Source of the DNA: Bacteroidales bacterium UBA7569
GTDB taxonomy: Bacteria > Bacteroidota > Bacteroidia > Bacteroidales > Paludibacteraceae
Direction of reading: 5' to 3'
DNA length: 35,918 nucleotides
Assembly (NCBI GenBank): GCA_002477945.1
Contig: DLLF01000022.1
Location: forward strand, 1-35,918
The position numbers were made by a program, and so were the translations under genes. Shown piece after piece: positions 24,511 through 32,318 of this stretch; the stretch's first letter is position 1, and each line of letters starts with the position of its first letter. The notes beneath the pieces are model-generated. The model did no database searches, was not told the origin of the DNA, and saw only the letters and a program-made list of their open reading frames with translations.

Positions 24511-24528
24511 CGCTTTACGTTTGCATAG
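24502..24528. promoter_or_regulatory. Perfect palindrome over the esterase promoter, candidate operator
   Basis: CTATGCAAACG (24502-24512) is repeated in inverted form at 24518-24528 with a 5-bp spacer. No T-run follows on either strand, so it is not an intrinsic terminator. It covers the -33 element, a typical place for a repressor or activator site. The regulator is not identified. Confidence 0.65.
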
Positions 24529-24565
24529 ACTATACAGGGTCTTACTGCACCAGCACAAAATCCAT

Positions 24566-24602
24566 ACGACCCCTCAAGCCGGTCTCAAGCACCCCTCGTC
24601 GA
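24566..24602 (-). repeat. GGTGCTTGAGG-type interspersed repeat, inverted copy
   Basis: Read on the minus strand this is the same element as at 2852-2891, with GACGAGGGGTGCTTGAGACC then GGCTTGAGGGGTCG. Nearby, 24650-24669 also carries the reverse of AACTCCTCCAAAGAAGG, seen at about 2472-2488 next to the copy at 2417. Confidence 0.75.
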
Positions 24603-24717
24603 GACCTGAATGAGAAAGCAACAAAATTGGATAATGGGGATATTAACCCCTTCTTTGGAGGAGTTTTCGGAGGTCTGAACCGTCAGATCGCAAATAATGG
24701 AGGTCTTCATTTCCACG

Positions 24718-24749
24718 CTTGCCAAGTTTGGAAAAAAATAGTACTTTTG
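24718..24749 (+). promoter_or_regulatory. Promoter of the polyprenyl synthase gene
   Basis: TACTTTTG at 24742-24749 fits the -7 consensus; CTTG at 24718-24721 is an acceptable -33 element 20 bp upstream. The predicted start is only a few bases before the ATG at 24760, so the mRNA may be almost leaderless. Confidence 0.6.
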
Positions 24750-24759
24750 CGACCGCTTT

Positions 24760-25746
24760 ATGATTAACCTCGAAGACATAGTACGCCCCGTTGCAATGGA
24801 TTTTCGGACGTTTGAAGATGCCTTTGCGCATGCTCTGCTTACCGAAAACACTTTGTTGCGCGAAGTCCTGCAATGGGCTACGGCAAAGCGCGGCAAGCAA
24901 CTGCGACCCACGTTGGTATTGTTGTCTGCACAACTATGCAACAGGGGAGGAGCCGGGATCAATGACAAAACCATTCAGGCAGCGGTTGCCCTTGAACTCA
25001 TGCATACCGCATCTCTTATCCACGACGACATCATCGACAGTTCCGACCTGCGGAGAGGGCAGGAAAGTGTATGGAAACATTGGAATCAGAAAATAGCGGT
25101 ATTGGCTGGAGACTATATCCTCTCCAAAGCAATGTCACTTATAGGGAATCTGCGTAATCTGCAAATCATGAACATAGTGTTAGGACTCACATCTTCCCTG
25201 TCGTCGGGAGAGTTGATGCAACTCAACTACACGGGGGAGAACATATTCCTCTCGGAAGAGGAGTCTATGCGGATTACGGAATTGAAAACCGCCTCCTTGT
25301 TCTCGGCTTGTGCCGAAGTGGGGGCTGTGAGCGCGGGAGCCACAATGAAACAGCAGACTGCCTTGCGGGAATATGGTCGTCATCTCGGTATCTGTTTCCA
25401 ACTGAAAGACGATGCTTTCGATTACAGTGAGGGGGAAGAACTCGGAAAACCTACCATGGGTGACATACGGGATGGCAAACTGACACTGCCGTTGATTGTT
25501 TCTATGCAACGTGCCACGCGTGCCGACAAACAATATATGCACAACCTTCTGCTCCGCCCTCTTTCCGAAGACGATCTGCAAGAGATAAAATCCTTTGTCT
25601 TGCGTTACGACGGGTTGGGATACACCAACCGCAAAATGCAGGAGCATTACAATGCAGGATTGGATTGTCTCTCTGTCTTCAGGGAGGGACGTTTGCGTTC
25701 TTCCATGGAAGAACTGCTACGGTATGCAGTGGTTCGCACCAACTGA
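24760..25746 (+). CDS. Polyprenyl diphosphate synthase
   Basis: The 328-residue trans-prenyltransferase chains isopentenyl diphosphate onto an allylic primer, in Bacteroidales mainly to make the menaquinone side chain. The first aspartate-rich motif is DDIID (89-93) in SLIHDDIIDSSDLRRG, and the second is in CFQLKDDAFDY. RGKQLRP is the substrate-binding loop. The residues before the first motif (HTASLI) have no bulky aromatic, suggesting a long-chain product, though exact length cannot be read. It stands alone between its promoter and the terminator at 25785-25820. Confidence 0.93.
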   Translation: MINLEDIVRPVAMDFRTFEDAFAHALLTENTLLREVLQWATAKRGKQLRPTLVLLSAQLCNRGGAGINDKTIQAAVALELMHTASLIHDDIIDSSDLRRGQESVWKHWNQKIAVLAGDYILSKAMSLIGNLRNLQIMNIVLGLTSSLSSGELMQLNYTGENIFLSEEESMRITELKTASLFSACAEVGAVSAGATMKQQTALREYGRHLGICFQLKDDAFDYSEGEELGKPTMGDIRDGKLTLPLIVSMQRATRADKQYMHNLLLRPLSEDDLQEIKSFVLRYDGLGYTNRKMQEHYNAGLDCLSVFREGRLRSSMEELLRYAVVRTN

Positions 25747-25784
25747 AAAACAATCACTCCTGGATCTTCCCCTATATACGTCAT

Positions 25785-25820
25785 AAAAAGAGCATACGGA
25801 TTTCTCCGTATGCTCTTTTT
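25785..25820 (+). terminator. Strong intrinsic terminator
   Basis: AGAGCATACGGA and TCCGTATGCTCT form a perfect 12-bp stem with a 4-nt loop, followed by TTTTT on the plus strand and preceded by AAAAA, so it can act both ways. It ends the polyprenyl synthase transcript and the converging suf transcript. Confidence 0.9.
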
Positions 25821-25862
25821 GCCATTGGATAAGGTTCAAACATCCCTGTAACCCGTTTGCCG

Positions 25863-26465
25863 TTACTCTCTTGGCGGGGTCACATCGCTCAAAAATGCCT
25901 CCAACAGGAGTTGCTCCGCCTCTTTCCTGGAGATACAACGCTGCTGCATATAGAAAATAGCCTCCTCGTTCATCTGTCCTGTGGTAGCCCCGTGCGATGC
26001 CTTGACATCGTCGGCATATATCTCCAATTGGGGCAAGGTCTGCATTCTTGCCTGTTCCGAAAGCAGTATATTGCGGTTTGTCTGTGTCGCCTCCGTCCTT
26101 TGCGCATCAGGTTTGATGATCAGTTCCCCGAGGAACAGACCTTTTGACTCTCCGTCCAGCACATACTTGAAAACACAATTGCTCTTGCCGCCTGTGCCGT
26201 GATGCGTGATGCGCGTGTAATTGGCAACGCTGTCCTTTCCTTGTAGAACGACCTTTCCTCGGAGTTCCGTCCTGGCATTGTCCCCGAATTGGTGAATATC
26301 AAGATGATTCTCGCCCGTTCCCGCGGTAGCCTCGCAATAGACAACTAAAGAGGTGTCCGACTCCTGCTCCACATTCAAAGTGATCCCCACCCCGCGGAGC
26401 AGCAGTTTCTCCTCTGTACCTCGCTTCAAGTGCAGAGTATGTGTACCTTCGGTGATCTCTTTCAT
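25863..26465 (-). CDS. sufD: Short SufD-like Fe-S cluster assembly protein
   Basis: The 200-residue product matches the C-terminal SufBD core: a repetitive beta-helix, then LPQLEIYADDVKASHGATTG with the conserved histidine, and MQQRCISRKEAEQLLLEAFL. SufD joins SufB and SufC as the scaffold for cluster assembly. Full SufD is usually over 400 residues; here the N-terminal half is absent and the frame starts cleanly at an ATG at 26465, four bases after sufC. An extension to 26516 would overlap sufC and adds no homologous sequence. It is either a naturally short SufD or a decayed one kept in frame. Confidence 0.85.
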   Translation of the reverse strand: MKEITEGTHTLHLKRGTEEKLLLRGVGITLNVEQESDTSLVVYCEATAGTGENHLDIHQFGDNARTELRGKVVLQGKDSVANYTRITHHGTGGKSNCVFKYVLDGESKGLFLGELIIKPDAQRTEATQTNRNILLSEQARMQTLPQLEIYADDVKASHGATTGQMNEEAIFYMQQRCISRKEAEQLLLEAFLSDVTPPRE

Positions 26466-26469
26466 AACT

Positions 26470-27210
26470 CTACAAACGTAAGTCAGCGTAACCTTTTTCT
26501 TCCAGTTCCAGTGCAAGACTCTTGTCTCCTGTTTTCACAATGCGCCCGTCTGCCAGAATATGTACGAAGTCCGGCACAATGTAGTCCAGCAGACGCTGGT
26601 AGTGTGTAATCACTATGTAGGCGTTCTCCGGAGTTTTCAAGCGGTTCACGCCCTCTGCCACAATACGCAATGCGTCTATGTCAAGACCCGAGTCTGTCTC
26701 GTCCAATATACTGAGAGAAGGCTCCAGCATTGCCATCTGGAAGATTTCGTTACGCTTCTTTTCGCCGCCGGAGAAACCCTCGTTCACAGCACGTTTTGCC
26801 AACCGGTCGTCCAGTTCCACAACCGCACGTTTCTCCCGCATCAGACGCAGAAAAGCCGATGCCGACAGCGGTTCCTTTCCTTCATACTTCCTCTTCTCGC
26901 TCACTGCGGTACGCAGAAAGTTTACCATGCTCACCCCGGGTATTTCCACAGGATATTGGAACGACAGGAACAGACCTTCTCTGGCACGCTGTTCCGGCGG
27001 CATAGCCAGCAAGTCCTTTCCGTGAAACGTGACGCTGCCTTTCGTTACCTGATAGTTGGGATTTCCTGTAAGCACTGCCGACAAAGTCGATTTGCCGGCT
27101 CCATTCGGTCCCATGATGGCGTGTACCTCACCTTCCCGTATGGTGAGGTTGACACCTTTGAGTATTTCTTTGCCGTTGATGGAGGCATGCAAGTCTTTTA
27201 TCTCTAACAT
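26470..27210 (-). CDS. sufC: Fe-S cluster assembly ATPase SufC
   Basis: The 246-residue ABC-type ATPase powers the SufBCD scaffold. Walker A is GPNGAGKS (34-41), the signature FSGGEKKR, Walker B SLSILDETDSGLD, and the SufC-typical LFLSFQYPVEIPGV is present. It lies 7 bp after the glutaminyl cyclase gene and 4 bp before the short sufD. The usual partner genes sufB and sufS are not in this window. Confidence 0.96.
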   Translation of the reverse strand: MLEIKDLHASINGKEILKGVNLTIREGEVHAIMGPNGAGKSTLSAVLTGNPNYQVTKGSVTFHGKDLLAMPPEQRAREGLFLSFQYPVEIPGVSMVNFLRTAVSEKRKYEGKEPLSASAFLRLMREKRAVVELDDRLAKRAVNEGFSGGEKKRNEIFQMAMLEPSLSILDETDSGLDIDALRIVAEGVNRLKTPENAYIVITHYQRLLDYIVPDFVHILADGRIVKTGDKSLALELEEKGYADLRL

Positions 27211-27217
27211 AAAGCCC

Positions 27218-28225
27218 TTAGTTTAAGATTGTGTTGAGTACCGTTTTCCCGACGGCTTCGAGAGTCTCTCGGCTGATATTGTCCAAGTTGTCACCCCTGG
27301 TGTGCCAATAGGGAGGGAAACCGGTCTCCGTATATGTATCGTAATGTATGATGTCAACACACGGAATTCCTGCTATGGTGTTGATATAGTAATGATCATC
27401 GGTTATGGGGTTGCCTATGGCATCCACGAACAAATGACTGTATCCTAATCTCGCTGCGGTACGCCATAGTTTTATGGAGTAACTCTGCGCATACTGCCAT
27501 GAGAAGTATTCGTGGGGGAACACGGCATTCTTGTCGCCCACCATGTCCAATAAAATGGCATACTGATAGTTTTTGTCCGTGTGTTCCGCCTTGTCCCTGC
27601 GGTATTGCTCCGACCACAACTGCGAACCGAGACACCACGTATTCTCTCTTTCCTTGCCTGTATAGAAACGGGGTGTGCCCATATCCTCGGCATCAAGGAA
27701 CAAGAAGTCTATGTTCCGGTTCGGGCATTCGGTCGCCACCATGCGTGCCAACTCGAGCAATACACCCACTCCGCTTGCGCCGTCGTTGGCACCGTTCACA
27801 GGGTATTGCCTGTTTTCATACAGTTCTTCTTCGTCTGTCCACGGACGCGTATCCCAATGCGCACACAAGAGTATCGGGCGGTTCTGCCCTGTACTGTCAC
27901 TTTTCAGGTAACTGCCCGTGATGTTATATACGGGCGTCATCTTCCCCTCATAGTCAGGCATTGCGCCCTGTTGGATGCTCACATGGAGACCATATCTCTG
28001 CAGCGTGGCTTCAATGTATTTGGCACAGCGGTAATGCCCTTCGCTCTGAGGTATTCTTGCTCCAAATGAGAGTTGTTTCTCCACGTGCCGATAAGCCGAA
28101 TCTCCCGAGAAGGCATAGACCACCGGTTGGTCTTTTGTCGCCGTTTTATAGCAACCTGCACATACAAACAACGGCAACATTACCCCTAAACAAAGACTAC
28201 TGATATACTTTCTCCCCGTTTTCAT
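27218..28225 (-). CDS. Glutaminyl-peptide cyclotransferase-like M28 lipoprotein
   Basis: The 335-residue protein resembles the type II glutaminyl cyclase of Porphyromonas and Prevotella, which converts N-terminal Gln of exported proteins to pyroglutamate. Zinc-site blocks are CAHWDTRPW (His123), NGANDGASG, DAEDMG and the histidine in DDHYYINTIAGIP; WHTRGDNLDNI follows. The N-terminus is a lipoprotein-like signal (PLFVCAGCYK). I took the ATG at 28225 rather than a TTG two codons upstream. It is a plausible partner of protein export, consistent with the other envelope genes. It lies between prs and sufC. Confidence 0.9.
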   Translation of the reverse strand: MKTGRKYISSLCLGVMLPLFVCAGCYKTATKDQPVVYAFSGDSAYRHVEKQLSFGARIPQSEGHYRCAKYIEATLQRYGLHVSIQQGAMPDYEGKMTPVYNITGSYLKSDSTGQNRPILLCAHWDTRPWTDEEELYENRQYPVNGANDGASGVGVLLELARMVATECPNRNIDFLFLDAEDMGTPRFYTGKERENTWCLGSQLWSEQYRRDKAEHTDKNYQYAILLDMVGDKNAVFPHEYFSWQYAQSYSIKLWRTAARLGYSHLFVDAIGNPITDDHYYINTIAGIPCVDIIHYDTYTETGFPPYWHTRGDNLDNISRETLEAVGKTVLNTILN

Positions 28226-28239
28226 TCGCAAAGACAGCG

Positions 28240-29187
28240 TCAGGATATTTGGTTAATCTCGGAAATACTGCGGTGCTCCTGTATGGCACGGATGGTATCG
28301 GCAAATGACTTTGCGACACTCAGAATATGAACCTTGGGACATTTCTTCGTGTCAAACGGGAGAGAATCAGTGAAGACCAACTCTTCAAGAGCGGAGTTTG
28401 TTACCCTTTCCGAGGCGTTTCCGGACATAATTCCATGGGACACCACCGCGCGGACAGAGAGAGCCCCTTTCTCTTTTATCATGTCGGCAGCCCTGATAAG
28501 TGTGCCTGCCGTGTCGCAAATATCGTCAATAATGACCACGTTCTTGCCCTCCACATCACCTAACACACGCATCTCCGCAATCTCGTTGGCTTTCTCCCTG
28601 TGCTTGTAACAAAGCACCATAGGTACATTCAGTTTCGCAGCCAACTTGGCGGCACGCTTGGAACCTCCCTCATCGGGCGAAGCGATAATCAGATGATCCA
28701 ACTTCAGCGACTCGATATAGTCGGCAAACGTATTGAACCCATACAAGTGATCTACGGGCACATCGAAGAATCCCTGTATCTGCTCGGCGTGCAAATCAAT
28801 GGTAATCACACGGTCCACACCTGCCACTTGCAGCATGTCGGCAATCAGTTTAGCCCCGATCGAGACTCTCGCTTTGTCCTTTCTGTCCTGTCTCGCCCAA
28901 CCAAAATAGGGGATAACGGCTATAATTTTGTAGGCACTGGCGCGCTTGGCAGCGTCAATCATGAGCAGCAGTTCCATCAGATTGTCGGCACTGGGACAGG
29001 TGGACTGAATCAGATAGACCGACTGTCCTCGCACGGAGTCCTCGAACTCCGCCGCATATTCCCCGTCCGAGAAATGTTCCACTTTCACCCGGCTGAGCGG
29101 GCAACCCAATTCCTTGCAGATACGACCTGCCAACGGCTGACCTTTGCTTCCGGAAAAAACCTTGTAGCGATGCGACTCTTCTATCAT
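28240..29187 (-). CDS. prs: Ribose-phosphate pyrophosphokinase (PRPP synthetase)
   Basis: The 315-residue cytoplasmic enzyme makes PRPP from ribose-5-phosphate and ATP, feeding nucleotide, histidine and tryptophan synthesis. Motifs are EHFSDGEYAAEFEDSVRG, the ATP-binding PYFGWARQDRKDK, the cation site TIDLHAEQIQGFF, and the PRPP loop VVIIDDICDTAGT. It is the first gene of the prs / glutaminyl cyclase / sufC / sufD operon and has its own promoter at 29214-29245. Confidence 0.96.
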   Translation of the reverse strand: MIEESHRYKVFSGSKGQPLAGRICKELGCPLSRVKVEHFSDGEYAAEFEDSVRGQSVYLIQSTCPSADNLMELLLMIDAAKRASAYKIIAVIPYFGWARQDRKDKARVSIGAKLIADMLQVAGVDRVITIDLHAEQIQGFFDVPVDHLYGFNTFADYIESLKLDHLIIASPDEGGSKRAAKLAAKLNVPMVLCYKHREKANEIAEMRVLGDVEGKNVVIIDDICDTAGTLIRAADMIKEKGALSVRAVVSHGIMSGNASERVTNSALEELVFTDSLPFDTKKCPKVHILSVAKSFADTIRAIQEHRSISEINQIS

Positions 29188-29213
29188 AATACGGAGGTGT
29201 TAGAATACATCTA

Positions 29214-29245
29214 CAAAAGTACTGCTTTTTTCTTATTCTGACAAT
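29214..29245 (-). promoter_or_regulatory. Promoter of the prs operon
   Basis: On the minus strand TACTTTTG (29221-29214) fits the -7 consensus, with ATTG (29245-29242) 20 bp upstream as a near-match to TTTG. Transcription would start near 29207, about 20 nt before the ATG. Confidence 0.65.
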
Positions 29246-29302
29246 ACAATAATTTGCAGGAGGAACTCAAAACACGAGGCAGACACAAGAAGCGGAAGAT
29301 GT

Positions 29303-31399
29303 TTATGAAATATCGCTCCAATCCACCGTTCTCGGCTTCAAGCGGTTGAGTTGTCGGAGATAGACCGAATGGGCAGGGAGGGACAGTTGCGGATCATTGT
29401 CCAGGATTTCGCTGGCGGCACAGCGTGCCAGTTCCAGGAGTTGCCCGTCGGTTGAGAGCGACGCTATCTTCAACTCAAAGGGAAGTCCTGACTGCTGCGT
29501 ACCCTCCAGGTCGCCGGGTCCTCTGAGTTGCAAGTCGGCTTCCGCGATACGGAAGCCATCGTTGGTCGCCACCATGATATCCATCCGTTTGCGCGTGTCG
29601 CGGGATAGTTCCACGTTTGTAAGCAACAGACAGTAACTCTCCGCCGCCCCCCGTCCGACCCGTCCCCGCAACTGGTGCAGTTGCGAAAGTCCGAAGCGTT
29701 CGGCGTTCTCCACAATCATAACGGTGGCGTTCGGTACATTCACGCCCACCTCAATGACAGTGGTCGCCACCAGTATCTGGGTTCGTCCTTCTGCGAAGTT
29801 GCGCATCTGCAGTTCCTTCTCCTGCGGTTTCATTCTGCCATGCACCACCGATATCCGGTATTGAGGGAACGTCTCGCACAGGATCTGATAACCTGTTTCC
29901 AAATCCGCCAGGTCCATCTTCTTGTTTTCCTCTATCAACGGGTACACCACATAGACTTGGCGTCCCTGCTCCACCTGCCGGCTGATAAAATGATTGACAG
30001 ACTGCCTTTGCAGTTTGGTATAATGCAATGTGCGGACAGGTTTTCTTCCGGGAGGAAGTTCGTCGATGACCGACACGGACAAGTCGCCATATACGGTCAT
30101 TGCCAGTGTGCGTGGGATAGGCGTTGCCGTCATCACCAAGACGTGAGGCGGCTGCAAGTTCTTTACCCACAACTTGGCGCGCTGCGCCACCCCAAAGCGG
30201 TGTTGTTCGTCCACTATGACCAATCCCAAATTGGCGAACTGCACCACATCTTCCAACAAAGCGTGTGTGCCGATAAGAATATCCAATTCCCCTGACAACA
30301 GCATGGTATGTATTGCTTCCCGTTGTTTGCGCGGCGTAGAACCCGTAAGCAGAGCAATGCGAACCGTTTTCTGTTCTGCAAGCAATGAAGAAAACGTCTG
30401 ATAGTGCTGCTGTGCAAGGATTTCCGTCGGTGCCATGAGGCAGGTCTGATAGCCATTGTCTTTCGCCAACATGGCACAGAGCAATGCAACCACCGTTTTT
30501 CCGCTCCCCACATCCCCCTGCAAAAGGCGGTTCATCTGCTTGCCGCTTTTCAAATCGCCGTGTATCTCCCTGATAACACGTTTCTGCGCACCAGTAAGCG
30601 GGAAAGGAAGATAGTGACCATAGAAAGTATGGAAACTCTCCCCCACACGCGGCATCAGGAATCCTTTGTTCTGACTATCCCGCTGACGTGTCTGCCGCAA
30701 GATTTGCAATTGAATATAGAACAACTCTTCAAACTTCAGACGCTCTCTCGCTTTTTTCATGGAGGCAGTGTCTTTGGGGAAATGTATATTCACCAGACTG
30801 TCGGTCAGAGACATCAAGTGGTACTTCTCTCGCAGTTCAGCCCCCAATGTATCGGGTACTCCCTGCTTCAAATCGGGCATAAGAGCCGATATGATTTTGC
30901 GCATCGCCCGCGTATCAAGCCACGAGGACTTCATACGTTCGGAAGTATTGTAGTAAGGTTCCAGCCCCCTCTTGGTCTGCAGGTTCACTTTGGAGAGCGG
31001 TTCCAACTCAGGGTGCACGATATTGTACTGATGATTGAAAGCCGTCGGTTTACCGAAAAGCAGATACTGCACATCGCGTTGCAGTTTCAAATACTTGACC
31101 GCCCCCTTGAACCAAACCAATTCGATAGAATCTTCGCCATCGGTGAATACAGCAGAAAGACGCTGATGTTTCCCCTCCCCTATAAGCCGCCAATCCCGAA
31201 CGGTTCCGATAATCTGCACATAAGTATCCTCATCCTGTATCTCCCGTATTTTCCAAAACCTGCTCCGGTCGATATATTTGTACGGAAAGATGTAGAGCAA
31301 GTCCATTGCCGTGCCGACCTTAAGTTCTTTCTTAAGAGCCTCAGCGCGTTTAGGTCCCACTCCGGGTATGTACATAATATCTCTATAAGCCAATTCCAT
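29303..31399 (-). CDS. recG: ATP-dependent DNA helicase RecG
   Basis: The 698-residue helicase reverses stalled replication forks and branch-migrates Holliday junctions. An N-terminal helix-hairpin-like YIPGVGPKRAEAL and OB-fold wedge domain precede the two helicase lobes: Walker A GDVGSGKT (about 293-300), DEQH box VIVDEQHRFGV, TATPIPRTLAMT, and motif VI QLRGRVGRG. The start is the ATG at 31399; the frame is open upstream, but that part is read-through of an interspersed repeat and encodes SSTPHR-type residues. No promoter is obvious, so it may depend on read-through from the TonB-family gene. Confidence 0.95.
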   Translation of the reverse strand: MELAYRDIMYIPGVGPKRAEALKKELKVGTAMDLLYIFPYKYIDRSRFWKIREIQDEDTYVQIIGTVRDWRLIGEGKHQRLSAVFTDGEDSIELVWFKGAVKYLKLQRDVQYLLFGKPTAFNHQYNIVHPELEPLSKVNLQTKRGLEPYYNTSERMKSSWLDTRAMRKIISALMPDLKQGVPDTLGAELREKYHLMSLTDSLVNIHFPKDTASMKKARERLKFEELFYIQLQILRQTRQRDSQNKGFLMPRVGESFHTFYGHYLPFPLTGAQKRVIREIHGDLKSGKQMNRLLQGDVGSGKTVVALLCAMLAKDNGYQTCLMAPTEILAQQHYQTFSSLLAEQKTVRIALLTGSTPRKQREAIHTMLLSGELDILIGTHALLEDVVQFANLGLVIVDEQHRFGVAQRAKLWVKNLQPPHVLVMTATPIPRTLAMTVYGDLSVSVIDELPPGRKPVRTLHYTKLQRQSVNHFISRQVEQGRQVYVVYPLIEENKKMDLADLETGYQILCETFPQYRISVVHGRMKPQEKELQMRNFAEGRTQILVATTVIEVGVNVPNATVMIVENAERFGLSQLHQLRGRVGRGAAESYCLLLTNVELSRDTRKRMDIMVATNDGFRIAEADLQLRGPGDLEGTQQSGLPFELKIASLSTDGQLLELARCAASEILDNDPQLSLPAHSVYLRQLNRLKPRTVDWSDIS

Positions 31400-31402
31400 G
31401 TG

Positions 31403-31440
31403 TCGATGAGGGGTGCTTGAGGTCGGCTTGAGGTCGGCTA
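31403..31440 (+). repeat. Interspersed repeat abutting the recG start codon
   Basis: CGATGAGGGGTGCTTGAGGT then CGGCTTGAGGTCGGCT matches the copy at 2852-2891 for its first 29 bases, then diverges by repeating GAGGTCGGCT. It ends 3 bp before the recG ATG, so it should lie in the recG leader. Confidence 0.75.
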
Positions 31441-31506
31441 AACGGGAACATCCTTTTTGCCAGTTGCCAAGCAACAGACAGTGCCCTTTTATTCAGTAGC
31501 AAAAAA

Positions 31507-31529
31507 GGCGACCTGTAAACGAGGTCGCC
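31507..31529 (-). terminator. Terminator of the TonB-family gene
   Basis: GGCGACCT (31507-31514) and AGGTCGCC (31522-31529) form an 8-bp stem. On the minus strand the stem is followed by TTTTTT. It lies just after the stop codon at 31553. Confidence 0.85.
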
Positions 31530-31552
31530 CTTATCATAATCCCTACAGGCGA

Positions 31553-32236
31553 TTATTGCAATTTGAAAGATACCGGCAATGTATATTTCACGCGCACCGC
31601 CTTACCACGTTGTTTACCCGGTGTCCACTTAGGCATAGACTTGATAACCCGAACTGCCTCTTTGTCAAGCGAAGCATCGCCTGCCGATCGTACGACTTCC
31701 ACATCTACGATGGAACCATCGCGGTTCACCACAAACTGGCAGATAGCACGTCCCTGGATACCATTTTCCTGAGCAATAACAGGATACTTCAGGTTTTCCG
31801 AGAGATACTTAAACAGCCGTTCGTTTCCGCCCGGGAACTCAGGCATTTTCTCTACGATCACGAAGACGGTCTCCACTTCTTCTTCTTCCTCCGGTGCTTC
31901 TACCGGCGGAGCGATTACCACGACATCTTCCGCCTTGTCCTCCGTTTGTATCTCTATATGCTGCGTTTCCACATCATTTTCCACGATAGTGAGTGCCTCA
32001 ACCTCTTGTACCGGTGGTGGCGGAGGAGGTGGAGGAGTGGTTTCCTGGGTTGTCTGCTGAATTTCAATTTCATCTTCAAAAAGGATATCGTCGTTGACTA
32101 CCTCGTACTTGGTTACATCTTTCTCTGTCCATTCGAAGGCTACATAGCAGATACTCAACACAAGCACAAACCCCATAAGAAGATAGGTAAACTTCTTATT
32201 TTCAAGACTTGCCTTTTGCGACTTTTTGGTTTGCAT
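31553..32236 (-). CDS. tonB: TonB-family energy-transducing protein
   Basis: The 227-residue protein couples the inner-membrane proton motive force to outer-membrane receptors. It has a short cytoplasmic part, one membrane helix (FTYLLMGFVLVLSICYVAF), a periplasmic linker with a run of eight prolines and an acidic stretch (EAPEEEEEVE), and a C-terminal TonB domain (YPVIAQENGIQGRAICQFVV, AVRVIKSMPKWTPGKQRG, YTLPVSFKLQ). I took the ATG at 32236; the earlier ATG at 32281 would lie in the promoter. ExbB/ExbD are not beside it. It is monocistronic, though read-through into recG is possible. Confidence 0.93.
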   Translation of the reverse strand: MQTKKSQKASLENKKFTYLLMGFVLVLSICYVAFEWTEKDVTKYEVVNDDILFEDEIEIQQTTQETTPPPPPPPPVQEVEALTIVENDVETQHIEIQTEDKAEDVVVIAPPVEAPEEEEEVETVFVIVEKMPEFPGGNERLFKYLSENLKYPVIAQENGIQGRAICQFVVNRDGSIVDVEVVRSAGDASLDKEAVRVIKSMPKWTPGKQRGKAVRVKYTLPVSFKLQ

Positions 32237-32278
32237 ACAAGAACTATATTTAGTAATACATAAACTAATTAGTGACCG

Positions 32279-32310
32279 CAAATATATGAAGTTTTTCCTA
32301 TACCAGCAAA
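32279..32310 (-). promoter_or_regulatory. Promoter of the TonB-family gene
   Basis: On the minus strand TTTG (32310-32307) and TATATTTG (32286-32279) stand 20 bp apart, a near-ideal Bacteroidetes promoter. It sits just past the aroC stop codon. Confidence 0.8.
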
Positions 32311-32318
32311 CATTTCCC

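Noticed and set aside
24502..24528. Intrinsic terminator reading of the 11-bp inverted repeat
   Set aside because: No T-run follows on either strand, and the repeat lies upstream of a gene over its promoter.
24585..24974. 129-codon minus-strand frame across the polyprenyl synthase start
   Set aside because: It overlaps a solid conserved gene and an interspersed repeat; the amino acid sequence has no family features.
29400..31420. Long plus-strand frames antisense to recG
   Set aside because: They are shadows of recG, which carries all helicase motifs; no promoter or family match supports them.
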